From Streptomyces sp. NRRL F-5727 (GTDB taxonomy: Bacteria > Actinomycetota > Actinomycetes > Streptomycetales > Streptomycetaceae): a DNA stretch of 64,000 nt. The notes under the pieces were generated by a model. It searched no databases. It was not told where the DNA came from and worked only from the letters and a program-made list of their open reading frames with translations. Both the position numbers and the translations under genes were made by a program. Positions 27,408 to 36,043 of this stretch are shown here, piece by piece (position 1 is the stretch's first letter; each line of letters begins with the position of its first letter). The DNA is taken from the NCBI RefSeq assembly GCF_000719555.1, contig NZ_JOGX01000005.1, positions 62,001 to 126,000 on the forward strand, given 5' to 3'.

Positions 27408-28271
27408 TCAAAGTCCGCGTCCGTGGTGCCGGAACCGCGCCGGGGTCGTTCCGCACGCGTCCGTGAAGACCCGGTAGAAGCGGCTGACCGACCCGAAGCC
27501 GGCGGCCGCGGCCACCTGGCTCGCGGGGAGTTCGGTCGTCACCAGCAGCCGGCGTGCCTCAGCGAGCCGGTACAGCCTCACGTAGTCGCCGATCGTGGTC
27601 CGCACGACCTGACGGAACCGGGTCATGGCATAGGTCGGGTGGACGTTCGCCGCCGCGGCGACGTCCGCGACGGTGATCGGCTCGCGGAAGTGACGGGCGA
27701 TGTACCGCGCCATGGACACCGCCTGGCGCAGGGCCGGATCGTCCCCCGCGTGTCGACGTGCCGGCTCGCCGACCGTGGCGAGCGCCAGGCGTCGGACGCG
27801 CGCCTGTATCTCCAGCATCGCGATGCGGTGCAGTTCGTCGTCGCCCGCGGCCAGATCCGCGGCCCACTGGGTGAACCTCGCCGGATCGCCCGCGTCGGCA
27901 CGGCCCGCCGGGGAGATCACCGGAACGCCCGAGAGCACACGGGCGAGGAGCGGTTGGGGCAGCCCCCAGGCGAGGAACCGGTCGAAGGGAACGTGCAGCC
28001 AGTGGACGCGCGTCGCCTCGCTCGCCACCAACTGGTGCGGGATCGCGGCCCAGAACACGGCGAGGCCGCCCACCGCGACCTCGACGAGCTCGCCGCCGTG
28101 GAGATAGAGCATCGACCCGCCGCCGGCCACGAAGTTGATCTCCAGGTCGTCGTGCCGGTGCGCTGCCGCCATCAGCGTCGGGCGTCCGGACCAGGCGCGC
28201 AGGTACGAGGGTTCGTCGACCAGGGCACCCTGAGGATCCAAGAAGTTCTCGCTTCGAAACGGCGCAGACAT
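27408..28271 (-). CDS. AraC family regulator with cupin-type sensor domain
   Basis: About 287 residues. The N-terminal part (about 20-130) is a cupin-like sugar-sensing domain (HRHDDLEINFVAGG) and the C-terminal 100 residues are a double helix-turn-helix of the AraC/XylS type (ITVADVAAAANVHPTYAM, then ASQVAAAAGFGSVSRFYRVF). I prefer the ATG at 28271, which gives the usual SAPFRSENFLDPQG start; an ATG at 28325 is possible and neither has a clear ribosome site. It is divergent from the oxidoreductase gene at 28377 and probably controls it. The 3' end lies 12 bp from an operator of the LacI system. Confidence 0.85.
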   Translation of the reverse strand: MSAPFRSENFLDPQGALVDEPSYLRAWSGRPTLMAAAHRHDDLEINFVAGGGSMLYLHGGELVEVAVGGLAVFWAAIPHQLVASEATRVHWLHVPFDRFLAWGLPQPLLARVLSGVPVISPAGRADAGDPARFTQWAADLAAGDDELHRIAMLEIQARVRRLALATVGEPARRHAGDDPALRQAVSMARYIARHFREPITVADVAAAANVHPTYAMTRFRQVVRTTIGDYVRLYRLAEARRLLVTTELPASQVAAAAGFGSVSRFYRVFTDACGTTPARFRHHGRGL

Positions 28272-28376
28272 CGCGGGGAATCGGATCCTATCGTCGTGGC
28301 GCAGGGCCGAAGCCCGCGCCGTCATGCGACCGGCACCGGTCCACACCCACTCCCACGTACCTGATGGAGATTTCGC

Positions 28377-29570
28377 GTGTTCTCACTCGGCATCGTCGGA
28401 GCCGGCCAGTTCGCCGGTTCGTTCGCCAAACTCTGGCGCCTGCACCCCGGCGTCGGCGACATCAAGGTCACCGACCTGCTCCCCGAGCGCGCCGAGCGAC
28501 TCGTCGCCGAGCACGACCTCGCCGGCACGCTCCCCTCGTTCGAGGCCATGCTCGACTCCGATCTCGACGCCGTCGCGCTCTTCACCCAGCGCTGGACCCA
28601 CGGCCCCCTCGCCGTGCGGGCGTTGCGTGCGGGCAAGGACGTCTACAGCGCGGTCCCGATGGGCGTGACCGAGGCCGAGATCGCGGACATCATCACGGCG
28701 GTCGAGGAGACCGGCCGGATCTACATGATGGGCGAGACGAGCTACTACCACCCGGCGACGGTCTACGCGCGCGCCCGGATCGCCGCGGGAGAGTTCGGCC
28801 GGATCTTCTACGCGGAGGGCGACTACGTCCACGACATGGACTGGGGCTTCTACGACGCGTACAAGTACAGCGGTGGCGAGAACTGGAAGGCCACCGCCAG
28901 CTACCCGCCGCTGCTCTACCCGACGCACTCCATCGGCGGGGTCCTCGGCGCCTGGCAGACGCACGCCGTGAGCGTCTCGGCGATCGGCGTTCCGGACGAG
29001 CGCGGCGACGGCGTGTTCGACCGCGAGATCAGCCAGTTCGACAACGACTTCTCCAACGCCACCGCGCTGTTCGAGGTCGCGGGCGGCGGCAGCTTCCGCA
29101 CGAACGAGTTCCGCAGGGTCGGATACATCGGCAAGGAGTCGCGCTTCCGCTACTTCGGTACGGAAGCGGTCCTCGAACAACTGGGCTCGGTCAGCCTGTG
29201 GCAGGACAAGAAGGGCGAGCGCGACGTCACCGCGCACCTGCACCCCGCACCCACCCTCTCACCGGACGACCCGGCGCTCGCCCACGTCGCCCCGGAACTG
29301 CGCGACGCCTTCGCCTCCGGCACCGCGCCCGTCCACGACCGCTCCCGGCTCCCGCGTGAGTTCGCGCACGCGCCCAACGGCCACGAGGGCAGCCACCACT
29401 TCCTCGCCGACGACTTCGCCGTCGCGGTCGCGACACGAACGCCTCCACCGCTGCACGCGTGGACCGCCGCCCGCTACACCCTCCCCGGCATCATCGCCCA
29501 CCAGTCCGCCCTCCGGGCCGGCGCGCGCCTCCCGGTCCCCGACCACGGAGACGGACCGCGCGTCTCGTAG
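28377..29570 (+). CDS. Gfo/Idh/MocA family oxidoreductase
   Basis: A 397-residue NAD(P)-dependent dehydrogenase likely acting on a sugar, inositol or sugar acid. The N-terminal Rossmann fold begins at once with LGIVGAGQFAGSFAKLW; GKDVYSAVPMGVTEAE corresponds to the conserved strand with the EKP-type motif, in which the Glu-Lys pair is replaced by Ala-Val. The C-terminal alpha/beta domain includes YAEGDYVHDMDWGFYD and LLYPTHSIGG. The GTG start has GGAGA 7 nt upstream. It is divergent from an AraC gene, suggesting substrate-induced expression. The loss of the usual catalytic Lys motif makes the exact reaction uncertain. Confidence 0.85.
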   Translation: MFSLGIVGAGQFAGSFAKLWRLHPGVGDIKVTDLLPERAERLVAEHDLAGTLPSFEAMLDSDLDAVALFTQRWTHGPLAVRALRAGKDVYSAVPMGVTEAEIADIITAVEETGRIYMMGETSYYHPATVYARARIAAGEFGRIFYAEGDYVHDMDWGFYDAYKYSGGENWKATASYPPLLYPTHSIGGVLGAWQTHAVSVSAIGVPDERGDGVFDREISQFDNDFSNATALFEVAGGGSFRTNEFRRVGYIGKESRFRYFGTEAVLEQLGSVSLWQDKKGERDVTAHLHPAPTLSPDDPALAHVAPELRDAFASGTAPVHDRSRLPREFAHAPNGHEGSHHFLADDFAVAVATRTPPPLHAWTAARYTLPGIIAHQSALRAGARLPVPDHGDGPRVS

Positions 29571-29579
29571 CACGCCATG

Positions 29580-29603
29580 CACGGGCCCAGGGGAGGGCCT
29601 GTG
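29580..29603 (+). terminator. Stem-loop after the oxidoreductase gene
   Basis: A 9-bp stem with one mismatch (29580-29588 with 29595-29603) begins 10 bp past the stop codon. Confidence 0.5.
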
Positions 29604-29760
29604 CGCACCAGATCGTCCTGCCGTCGGTGGTGTGCCGGGTGCCCCCACGCCTGGCTGAGCTGGGCGACGAGCAACGGGCCCCGGCCACCCATGACGGCGA
29701 ACTCCTGGCGCGCGGCACCTGCGCGGGTCCGGCCCCCGACCAGGTCGGCGACGTGCCGGG
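29595..29760 (-). pseudogene. Frameshifted remnant of an RsbW-type ATP-binding protein
   Basis: On the minus strand GGRGPLLVAQLSQAWG reads in one frame, then, across a run of five C on the plus strand at 29642-29646, the sequence continues in another frame as GTRHTTDGRTIWCAQALP. Joined, they match the C-terminal end of streptomycete HATPase_c anti-sigma-type proteins (the GRGLLLV-x-W-G-TR-GKTIW pattern, compare GRGLLLVDAL in the intact gene at 43342). The upstream ATP-binding core is not recognisable. It lies between the oxidoreductase and an AraC gene; the gap 29571-29892 holds nothing else. Confidence 0.55.
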
Positions 29761-29892
29761 GGTCCAGCGGGTCCGCTCCGTCCGGCGCGCCGATTCGGGC
29801 ACGGTGGGTGTCGAGCGATCGGCGGCACGTGGTCGGCGCCTTCTGCCGGGCCCCCGGCCCCGGCGGGGCCCTCCTTCCTCAGCTCGGCCCCG

Positions 29893-30681
29893 TCACGCCC
29901 CGCGGGCGGGGCCGGCGCCGCGGACGGCGCGGGGTGACGCGCCGAGTTCGCGGCGGCATGCCTTGTTGAACGCCTGGAGGTCGGGGATGCCGACCGAGGC
30001 GGCGACGGCGGGGATGGAGAGCGTGGTGGCCCGCAGGAAGTGGCGTGCGCGTTCCATCCGGCGGGCTCGGATGTAGCCGACGACGGTCTCCCCGGTGGCG
30101 GCGCGGAAGAGCCGGGTCAGGTGGTTGTGGGAGACGCCGGCCGCCTTCGCGATCTCCGGCACCGTCAGGGACTCCGTCAGCCGCGCCTCGATCAGGGCCG
30201 TCGCGGCCGCCACCGCCGGATGCACGGCCCGGGCGCTCTGCTCCCTCGGCGGGGTGAGCCGGGCGATCCGCCACAGGGCGGCCCAGACCTCCGCGGTCGC
30301 CCGGGCCGGGGTGTTCGGCCAGGCGGCCAGGGCCTGGCGCAACTGTGCGCCGAGCAGGTCGAGTTCGGGACCGGCTTGCTGGATCACGGGAATGCCGTGG
30401 GGTGTTCCCGTCGAGCCCAGGCGGAGGTGGACGTAGAGGTGCTCGGAGCGGCCCCGGTAGCGGTACCGCACCTCGGTTCCGGGCGGTACGAGGCTGACCC
30501 GCCCGGGTCGGATGGCGTGCTCGGAGCCGTCGACCGTCAGGTCCGCTTCGTAGCCGTAGAGATGGAGCTGCCACAGGTCCGGCAGCGAGAACACGTCCAC
30601 GTGGCCGGCCGGGCCGTGCACGCCGACACCGACGGCGGCGAGAGTGGGAGGGTCGTCGAGAGGGGCGAGGACCGTCTGCAT
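29893..30681 (-). CDS. AraC family transcriptional regulator
   Basis: About 262 residues with an N-terminal AraC arm/cupin domain (LYGYEADLTVDGSEHAIRPG, SLVPPGTEVRYRYRGRSEHL) and a C-terminal double helix-turn-helix (LTVPEIAKAAGVSHNHLTRLF, then SIPAVAASVGIPDLQAFNKAC). I start at the ATG 30681; a nearby upstream GTG is possible and no ribosome site is strong. It is divergent from the dioxygenase-like gene at 30825, with which it probably forms a regulator-target pair. This is the second AraC/target cassette in a row in this stretch. Confidence 0.85.
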   Translation of the reverse strand: MQTVLAPLDDPPTLAAVGVGVHGPAGHVDVFSLPDLWQLHLYGYEADLTVDGSEHAIRPGRVSLVPPGTEVRYRYRGRSEHLYVHLRLGSTGTPHGIPVIQQAGPELDLLGAQLRQALAAWPNTPARATAEVWAALWRIARLTPPREQSARAVHPAVAAATALIEARLTESLTVPEIAKAAGVSHNHLTRLFRAATGETVVGYIRARRMERARHFLRATTLSIPAVAASVGIPDLQAFNKACRRELGASPRAVRGAGPARGA

Positions 30682-30824
30682 GGGCAGGTGTTCTACCACG
30701 ACGGACGCGGCCGCTCCTCGGACGCGGTCGTCGGCGTGCGTCGTGGCCGGACGGTGAGAATCGACCAGTGGAGGGTGAACGCGGCCCACGCGGTGCGGGG
30801 CGACCGGACCCTAGCGTGGCCGTC

Positions 30825-31640
30825 ATGGAGAACAGGCGAGAGCTGCTGAGCTCGGTGCAGATGGCGCGCTTCGTGGCGCGCGGGTCACTGCGGCTGGACG
30901 CGGTGGTGCCGGCGGAGACGAACGCCGAGGGCCTGGCGGTCCTGGCGGGCGGGCTGCCGCCGGTGCCGTACGGGACACCGCTGTCCGACGCGTACGCGGA
31001 GGGCTCCTTCGTCCGACGGCTGCTGGAACTGCCGCAGGTGGCAGGGGCCCTGCGCAGTCTGGTCGGCCCGGAGCCCTGGGTGGACCACCACTTCGTGCAC
31101 ACCCGCGAGCCGCACGGCGGCGCCGCGCAGGCGCTGCACGGGGACGCCATCATCGACGTCCGACCGGACGCCTTCGACGTCCAGTTGATGTACTACCCGC
31201 AGGCCGTGACGCTGGAGATGGGCGGAACGCTCAGCGTGCCGGGCAGCCATCTGCGGCGGATCAACGAATCGGACACCGGCCGCTACCAGAACCTGCGCGG
31301 CCAGGACCGCCTGGTCTGTCCGGCCGGCACGGTGGTGCTTCTGCACCACGGCATCTGGCACGGGGGCCGGCGCAACGACAGCGACACCCCCCGCCACATG
31401 TTCAAGATCCGCTTCAACCCCCGGGTGCGTCAGCGACGTCTGTGGGACACCTCGGATCTCCACGACCCGCGGGTGGCGGAGGAGTTGGACGTGATGTTCC
31501 CGTGGTACGAGGGAGCGACCGGCCGCCTGGAGCGGTACAACCGCATCCTGCTGTGGCGGGAGCTGACCGGCGACGACGGCTTCGACCTCGACCACTGGGT
31601 GACCAGGGTCTCCAACCGGCCGAAGGAGACGGTGGCATGA
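30825..31640 (+). CDS. Phytanoyl-CoA dioxygenase (PhyH) family protein
   Basis: A 271-residue Fe(II)/2-oxoglutarate-dependent oxygenase-like protein, predicted cytoplasmic. The metal-binding HxD is visible in ALHGDAIID and the distal His in LLHHGIWHGG; a downstream Arg (RHMFKIRF) should bind 2-oxoglutarate. LEMGGTLSVPGSH is a typical PhyH core segment. The substrate is unknown; such proteins near glycosidases often act on small plant- or sugar-derived compounds. It overlaps the next gene by ATGA and is divergent from an AraC gene. A leaderless or weak-site start is implied, since no good ribosome site precedes the ATG. Confidence 0.8.
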   Translation: MENRRELLSSVQMARFVARGSLRLDAVVPAETNAEGLAVLAGGLPPVPYGTPLSDAYAEGSFVRRLLELPQVAGALRSLVGPEPWVDHHFVHTREPHGGAAQALHGDAIIDVRPDAFDVQLMYYPQAVTLEMGGTLSVPGSHLRRINESDTGRYQNLRGQDRLVCPAGTVVLLHHGIWHGGRRNDSDTPRHMFKIRFNPRVRQRRLWDTSDLHDPRVAEELDVMFPWYEGATGRLERYNRILLWRELTGDDGFDLDHWVTRVSNRPKETVA

Positions 31641-31927
31641 CGACGCCGCGGCAGCAGGTGCTCGTGCTGTACCTGGCGAGCTCGGCGCTGGACTCCCAGG
31701 TCGTGGGATGGTCGCGCTACGACGGCACCGGCCGCACCTCGCCCACCACGGGCGACGGCGACGAGCCGCCGTACGAGACGGGGGTGGACGCGCTGCGGGA
31801 CGGCTGGCGGCTGTTCCAGGCCGCGCAGCTGATTCCGCCGTACCCGGGACACGAGTACGACGTCTCCTTCCTCAAGCACGAGTTCTTCTTCGAACGGCTC
31901 GTCGATGTGCGGGCGCAGCTTCATTGA
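31637..31927 (+). CDS. Conserved hypothetical protein coupled to the PhyH gene
   Basis: A 96-residue soluble protein with no family I can name. It has a hydrophobic strand at the start (VLVLYLASSALDSQVVGWSRYDG), a disordered TGDGDEPP loop and a helical C-terminus rich in aromatic residues (HEYDVSFLKHEFFFERL). Start and stop codons overlap with the dioxygenase gene (ATGA), so the two are co-translated and probably act together. Its stop codon lies inside the TTGACA box of the following GH3 promoter. Confidence 0.75.
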   Translation: MTTPRQQVLVLYLASSALDSQVVGWSRYDGTGRTSPTTGDGDEPPYETGVDALRDGWRLFQAAQLIPPYPGHEYDVSFLKHEFFFERLVDVRAQLH

Positions 31928-31966
31928 CAGGCGAGGGAGGCGGATGGGACCGTCGAAGCGCTTCGA
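31924..31966 (+). promoter_or_regulatory. Second GH3 gene promoter with perfect LacI-type operator
   Basis: TTGACA (31924-31929) is followed after exactly 23 nt by a perfect TCGAAGCGCTTCGA (31953-31966). The GTG start of the GH3 gene is 40 bp further on. This matches the GH31 and first GH3 promoters in spacing, showing that the locus regulon continues past the AraC cassettes. Confidence 0.8.
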
Positions 31967-32006
31967 CGAACGGTCACCGCAACCAGCTCGCCTGAGGGGT
32001 TTCCAC

Positions 32007-34871
32007 GTGAGTTCCGCGCCCGCGCCCGCGTCCGCATCCCAGCCGCCCGCTTTCCGTGATCCCGCACTGCCGCTGCGGAAGCGCGTCGACGACCTCCTCT
32101 CACGGCTCACGCCCGACGAGCGGATCGCGATGCTGCACCAGCACGTGCCGGCCGTCCCGCGGCTCGGCCTCGCCGCCTTCCGCACGGGCAGCGAGGCCCT
32201 GCACGGGGTCTCCTGGATGGGGGTGGCGACGGTCTTCCCGCAGGCCGTCGGCCTCGGCGCCACCTGGGACGAGGACCTGGTCCGCCGGGTCGCCGAGGCC
32301 GTCTCGGTCGAACTGCGCGCCTTCCACCACCACCGCACTCCCGCCGTCGGCGACGGCCCCCACAGCCTGCAGGCGTGGGCGCCCGTCCTGAACCTGCTGC
32401 GCGACCCGCGCTGGGGACGCAACGAGGAGGGCTACTCCGAGGACCCGGTGCACACCGCCCGGCTCGGCGAGGCGTACTGCCGGGGCCTGGCCGGCGACCA
32501 TCCGGCCTACCTGCGGACGGCCCCCGTCCTCAAGCACTTCCTCGCCTACAACAACGAGGACGACCGCTGCACCACCTCCTCCGGTGTGCGCCCGCGCGTC
32601 CTCCACGAGTACGACCTGGCCGCCTTCCGGCCCGTCGTCGCCTCCGGCGCCGCGACCGGAGCCATGGCCGCGTACAACCTGGTCAACGGCCGCCCCTGCC
32701 ACGTCAGCCCGCTGATCGAGAACGAACTGCGCCGCTGGGCCCGGCCCACCGGACACGAGCTGTTCGTGGTCAGCGACGCCGAGGCGCCCTCCAACCTGGT
32801 CGACCCGGAGCACTACTTCGACGACCACGCCGAGTCCCACGCCGCCGCGCTCAAGGCCGGCATCGACAGCTTCACCGACCACGACGAGGACAGCGCCACG
32901 CCGGTCGGCCGGCTGCGCGAGGCGCTGGAGCGCGGCCTCACGACACAGGCCGACGTGGACCGCGCGGTGCGACGCCAGCTCGAACTCCGCTTCCGGCTCG
33001 GCGAGTTCGACCCGGACCTCGACCCGTACGCCGGGATCGGCCCGGAGGTCATCGACTGCCCCGAGCACCGCGCCCTGGCCCGACACGCGGCGACCGAGTC
33101 GGTGGTCCTGCTCAAGAACGACGGGCTGCTGCCGCTCGACCCGGCGCGGACCCCGAGGATCGCCGTCATCGGCCCGCTCGCCGACACGCTGTGCGAGGAC
33201 TGGTACAGCGGCACCATGCCCTACCAGGTGACCGTCGCCGACGGGCTCGCCGCCGCACTCGGCGCCCACGGCGGCGAGGTGGTCCGGGTGGAGGGCGCCG
33301 ACCGTGTCGCGCTGCGCTCCCGCACCACCGGCGAACTCCTCGGCAAGACCGCCTTCGACGTGACCGACTGGGGGCGCGGCATGCTGACCCTCCGCGCCGC
33401 CGACACCGGTCACTACCTGAGCCTCAAGGACGACGACGCCACCGTGGCGGCCGACCAGAAGGGACTCAAGAACTGGTTCGTCAAGGAGACCTTCCGGATG
33501 GAACCGGCCGGGGCGGACACGGTGCTGCTGCGCTCCGTGTTCACCGGCCGCTACGCCGCCGTGGACCCGACCGACGGCCGCGTCACCGTCACCGCCGACG
33601 CCCCGGACTCCGCCGAACGCTGGGAGCGAGAGCTGCTGCGCGACGGCGCGGCCGAGGCCCGGGCAGCCGCCGGGGCGGCCGACGCGGCGGTCGTCGTCCT
33701 CGGCAACCACCCCATGATCAACGGCCGTGAGACCGAGGACCGCGCGGACATCGACCTGCCCGCGGCCCAGGAGGAGCTGCTCCGCACGGTCGCGGCCGTG
33801 CGCCCGGAGACGGCGCTCGTGGTCATGAGCAGCTACCCGTACGCCGTCGACTGGGCCGACGAGCACCTGCCCGCCGTGGCATGGACCTCCCACGGAGGAC
33901 AGGAGACGGGCCACGCGCTGGCCGCCGTGCTCCTCGGCGAGGCCGACCCCGCCGGGCGCCTCCCGCAGACCTGGTACCGGGGCGACGATCCGCTGCCGGA
34001 CCCGCTCGACTACGACATCATCAAGGCGGGCTGGACCTACCAGTACCACCCGGCCGCTCCCCTCTACCCCTTCGGCCACGGGCTGTCGTACACCGACTTC
34101 TCCTACCGCGACCTGCGGTTGTCGCGGTCGTCGACCGGCCCGGACGGCGCGGTCGACGTCACGGTGACCGTGGTCAACACCGGTGCCCGGGCAGGCAGCG
34201 AGGTGGTGCAGGTCTACGTCCGGGCGCTGGACGCCCGTCACGAGGCGCCCGGGCTGCGCCTGGCCGACTTCCGCAAGACGCACCTGGAGCCGGGGGAGAG
34301 CGGCGAGGTGACGTTCCGGCTGCCGGCCGAACGGCTCGCCCACTGGGATGTCGCCACCTCCGCCTTCACCGTCGATCCCGGCGGCTACGAGATCATCGTC
34401 GCCCGCTCCGCCGGTCACCCGGTCCTCACCGCCCCCCTGACGGTGACCGGGACGGCGCCGGCGCCCCGGGGCGTCGTGGAACGGCGGACCCTTGCGGTCG
34501 ACTTCGACGACTACGCGGACGTCACCCTCGTCGACGCCAGCCGGACCGACGGTGACGCGGTCACGCCCACGGACCTCACCCGGCCCGGGACGCTGATCTT
34601 CCGGGACGTCGACCTCTCCGGGGCCGTCCGGATCGAGGCCGAGACCGCCCGCGAGGACGCCGGACCCGGCGACGCGCGGCTGGTCGTCGCGCTCGGCGAC
34701 CACGTGCTCGCCGAGCTCGACGTCCCCCTCACCGGCGACCGTCACGCGTGGCGGACGATCGCAGGCGAACTGGACGCCCCGCCCGAGGGCGTCCACGACC
34801 TGCGCCTGACCCTGCACGGTGACTTCCGCCTCTCCGCCTTCCGCTTCGGCACCCCTGGCGGAGCCGACTGA
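32007..34871 (+). CDS. GH3 beta-glycosidase with inserted beta-trefoil (paralogue of the 11187-14030 gene)
   Basis: A 954-residue enzyme without signal peptide. The barrel holds nucleophile D257 in VVSDAEAPSN; RNEEGYSEDP and VLKHFLAYNNE are substrate-binding segments. Residues about 430-547 form the same fascin-like beta-trefoil insert as in the paralogue (VALRSRTTGELLG, LRAADTGHYLSL, SVFTGRYAAV), flanked by the sandwich-domain motif VVVLGNHPMINGRE. A fibronectin-III-like domain and a CBM6-like C-terminal region (starting VDFDDYADVTLVDASRTDG) follow. I chose the GTG at 32007, with GAGGGG 7 nt upstream; earlier starts would put the operator inside the gene. The two GH3 copies probably differ in linkage preference. 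Confidence 0.88.
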   Translation: MSSAPAPASASQPPAFRDPALPLRKRVDDLLSRLTPDERIAMLHQHVPAVPRLGLAAFRTGSEALHGVSWMGVATVFPQAVGLGATWDEDLVRRVAEAVSVELRAFHHHRTPAVGDGPHSLQAWAPVLNLLRDPRWGRNEEGYSEDPVHTARLGEAYCRGLAGDHPAYLRTAPVLKHFLAYNNEDDRCTTSSGVRPRVLHEYDLAAFRPVVASGAATGAMAAYNLVNGRPCHVSPLIENELRRWARPTGHELFVVSDAEAPSNLVDPEHYFDDHAESHAAALKAGIDSFTDHDEDSATPVGRLREALERGLTTQADVDRAVRRQLELRFRLGEFDPDLDPYAGIGPEVIDCPEHRALARHAATESVVLLKNDGLLPLDPARTPRIAVIGPLADTLCEDWYSGTMPYQVTVADGLAAALGAHGGEVVRVEGADRVALRSRTTGELLGKTAFDVTDWGRGMLTLRAADTGHYLSLKDDDATVAADQKGLKNWFVKETFRMEPAGADTVLLRSVFTGRYAAVDPTDGRVTVTADAPDSAERWERELLRDGAAEARAAAGAADAAVVVLGNHPMINGRETEDRADIDLPAAQEELLRTVAAVRPETALVVMSSYPYAVDWADEHLPAVAWTSHGGQETGHALAAVLLGEADPAGRLPQTWYRGDDPLPDPLDYDIIKAGWTYQYHPAAPLYPFGHGLSYTDFSYRDLRLSRSSTGPDGAVDVTVTVVNTGARAGSEVVQVYVRALDARHEAPGLRLADFRKTHLEPGESGEVTFRLPAERLAHWDVATSAFTVDPGGYEIIVARSAGHPVLTAPLTVTGTAPAPRGVVERRTLAVDFDDYADVTLVDASRTDGDAVTPTDLTRPGTLIFRDVDLSGAVRIEAETAREDAGPGDARLVVALGDHVLAELDVPLTGDRHAWRTIAGELDAPPEGVHDLRLTLHGDFRLSAFRFGTPGGAD

Positions 34872-34894
34872 CCCCTCGCGCCCGCCCGTGAACC

Positions 34895-34929
34895 GGCGGC
34901 CCGTCCACGGTGGGGGAGGACGGGCCGCC
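34895..34929 (+). terminator. Terminator-like hairpin between GH3 and CE7 genes
   Basis: A perfect 12-bp stem (34895-34906 with 34918-34929) lies in the 156-bp gap after the GH3 stop codon. It could end or attenuate the transcript before the CE7 gene. Confidence 0.6.
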
Positions 34930-35027
34930 CCTTCCGTGGCCCGGCCGCGCCCCGGCCCGCGAGGCGCGCGGCCCCGATGCCCCTCGCCCCCCGCCACCTC
35001 GTCCCCACTCCGACCGGAGGAAGTACC

Positions 35028-36005
35028 ATGCCGCTCACCGATCTCGGGATCGACGAGCTCGTCGGCTACCGGCCGCAGCCGACCGCTCCGCCCGACTTCG
35101 ACGCGTTCTGGCGTCGCACCCTCGCCGAAGCCCGGTCCCACGACGGGACGGTCAAGACCGAACGGGTCACCTCCGCGCACCTGCTGCACACCGTCGACGT
35201 CGACGACGTGCGTTTCCCCGGCTGGAACGGCGAGCCGGTGGCCGCCTGGCTCCTGCGCCCGCGCGGCACGGAGGGACCGCTGCCGGTCGTCGTCACGTAC
35301 ATCGGCTACAGCGGCGGCCGCGGTCTGCCCACCGACCATCTGTTCTGGTCCGCCGCCGGCTTCGCCCAGCTCGTCGTCGACAGCCGGGGCCAGGGCCACG
35401 ACACCCCGGACCGGACGACGGGCGACGGCACGCAGTGGGCCGGGGGGTTCATGACCCGAGGCATCGACTCCCCCGAGAACTACTACTACCGGCGGCTGAT
35501 CACCGACTGCGTACGCGCCGTGGACGCCGTCGCCGGGCTGCCCGGCCTCGACCCGCGAAGGATCGTGGTGGCCGGAGGCAGCCAGGGCGGCGGCCTGTCC
35601 CTCGCCGTCGCGGCCCTCGCCGGAGACCGCGTGGCGGCGGCACTGCCGGACGTCCCGTTCCTGTGCCACTTCCGCCGCGCCGTGCGGATCACCGGGGAGG
35701 GCCCCTACCCGGAGATCGCCGAGTACCTCCGCCGGCACAGTCGCGAGCGCGTGGAACAGACCCTCGCCACCCTCGACTACTTCGACGGCGTCCACTTCGC
35801 CCGGCGGGCCACCGCGCCGGCACTGTTCAGCGTCGCCCTGATGGACCCGATCTGCCCGCCGTCCACGGTCTACGCCGCCTACAACCACTACCGGGGCGAG
35901 GACCGCACCATGACCGTCTGGCCCTTCGGCGACCACGGCGGCGGCTACGGCTCCAACCCGCCGGTCCAGCTGTCCTGGCTGCGCGAGCGCGGTCTCACAC
36001 CCTGA
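35028..36005 (+). CDS. CE7 family acetyl esterase (acetylxylan esterase / cephalosporin-C deacetylase type)
   Basis: A 325-residue cytoplasmic alpha/beta-hydrolase that should remove acetyl groups from imported oligosaccharides. The catalytic triad is S185 in GGSQGGG, D273 in MDPICPPS and H303 in FGDHGGG. The RGQG motif (VVDSRGQGHDT) forms the oxyanion hole and is specific to CE7. The length matches the family. GGAGGAAG precedes the ATG at 35028. It follows the second GH3 gene and is 38 bp from the GH39-like gene. It complements the secreted SGNH esterase. Confidence 0.9.
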   Translation: MPLTDLGIDELVGYRPQPTAPPDFDAFWRRTLAEARSHDGTVKTERVTSAHLLHTVDVDDVRFPGWNGEPVAAWLLRPRGTEGPLPVVVTYIGYSGGRGLPTDHLFWSAAGFAQLVVDSRGQGHDTPDRTTGDGTQWAGGFMTRGIDSPENYYYRRLITDCVRAVDAVAGLPGLDPRRIVVAGGSQGGGLSLAVAALAGDRVAAALPDVPFLCHFRRAVRITGEGPYPEIAEYLRRHSRERVEQTLATLDYFDGVHFARRATAPALFSVALMDPICPPSTVYAAYNHYRGEDRTMTVWPFGDHGGGYGSNPPVQLSWLRERGLTP

Positions 36006-36043
36006 CCCGTACCACGTCTCCCCGTCCCCCAAGGAGCCGCAGA

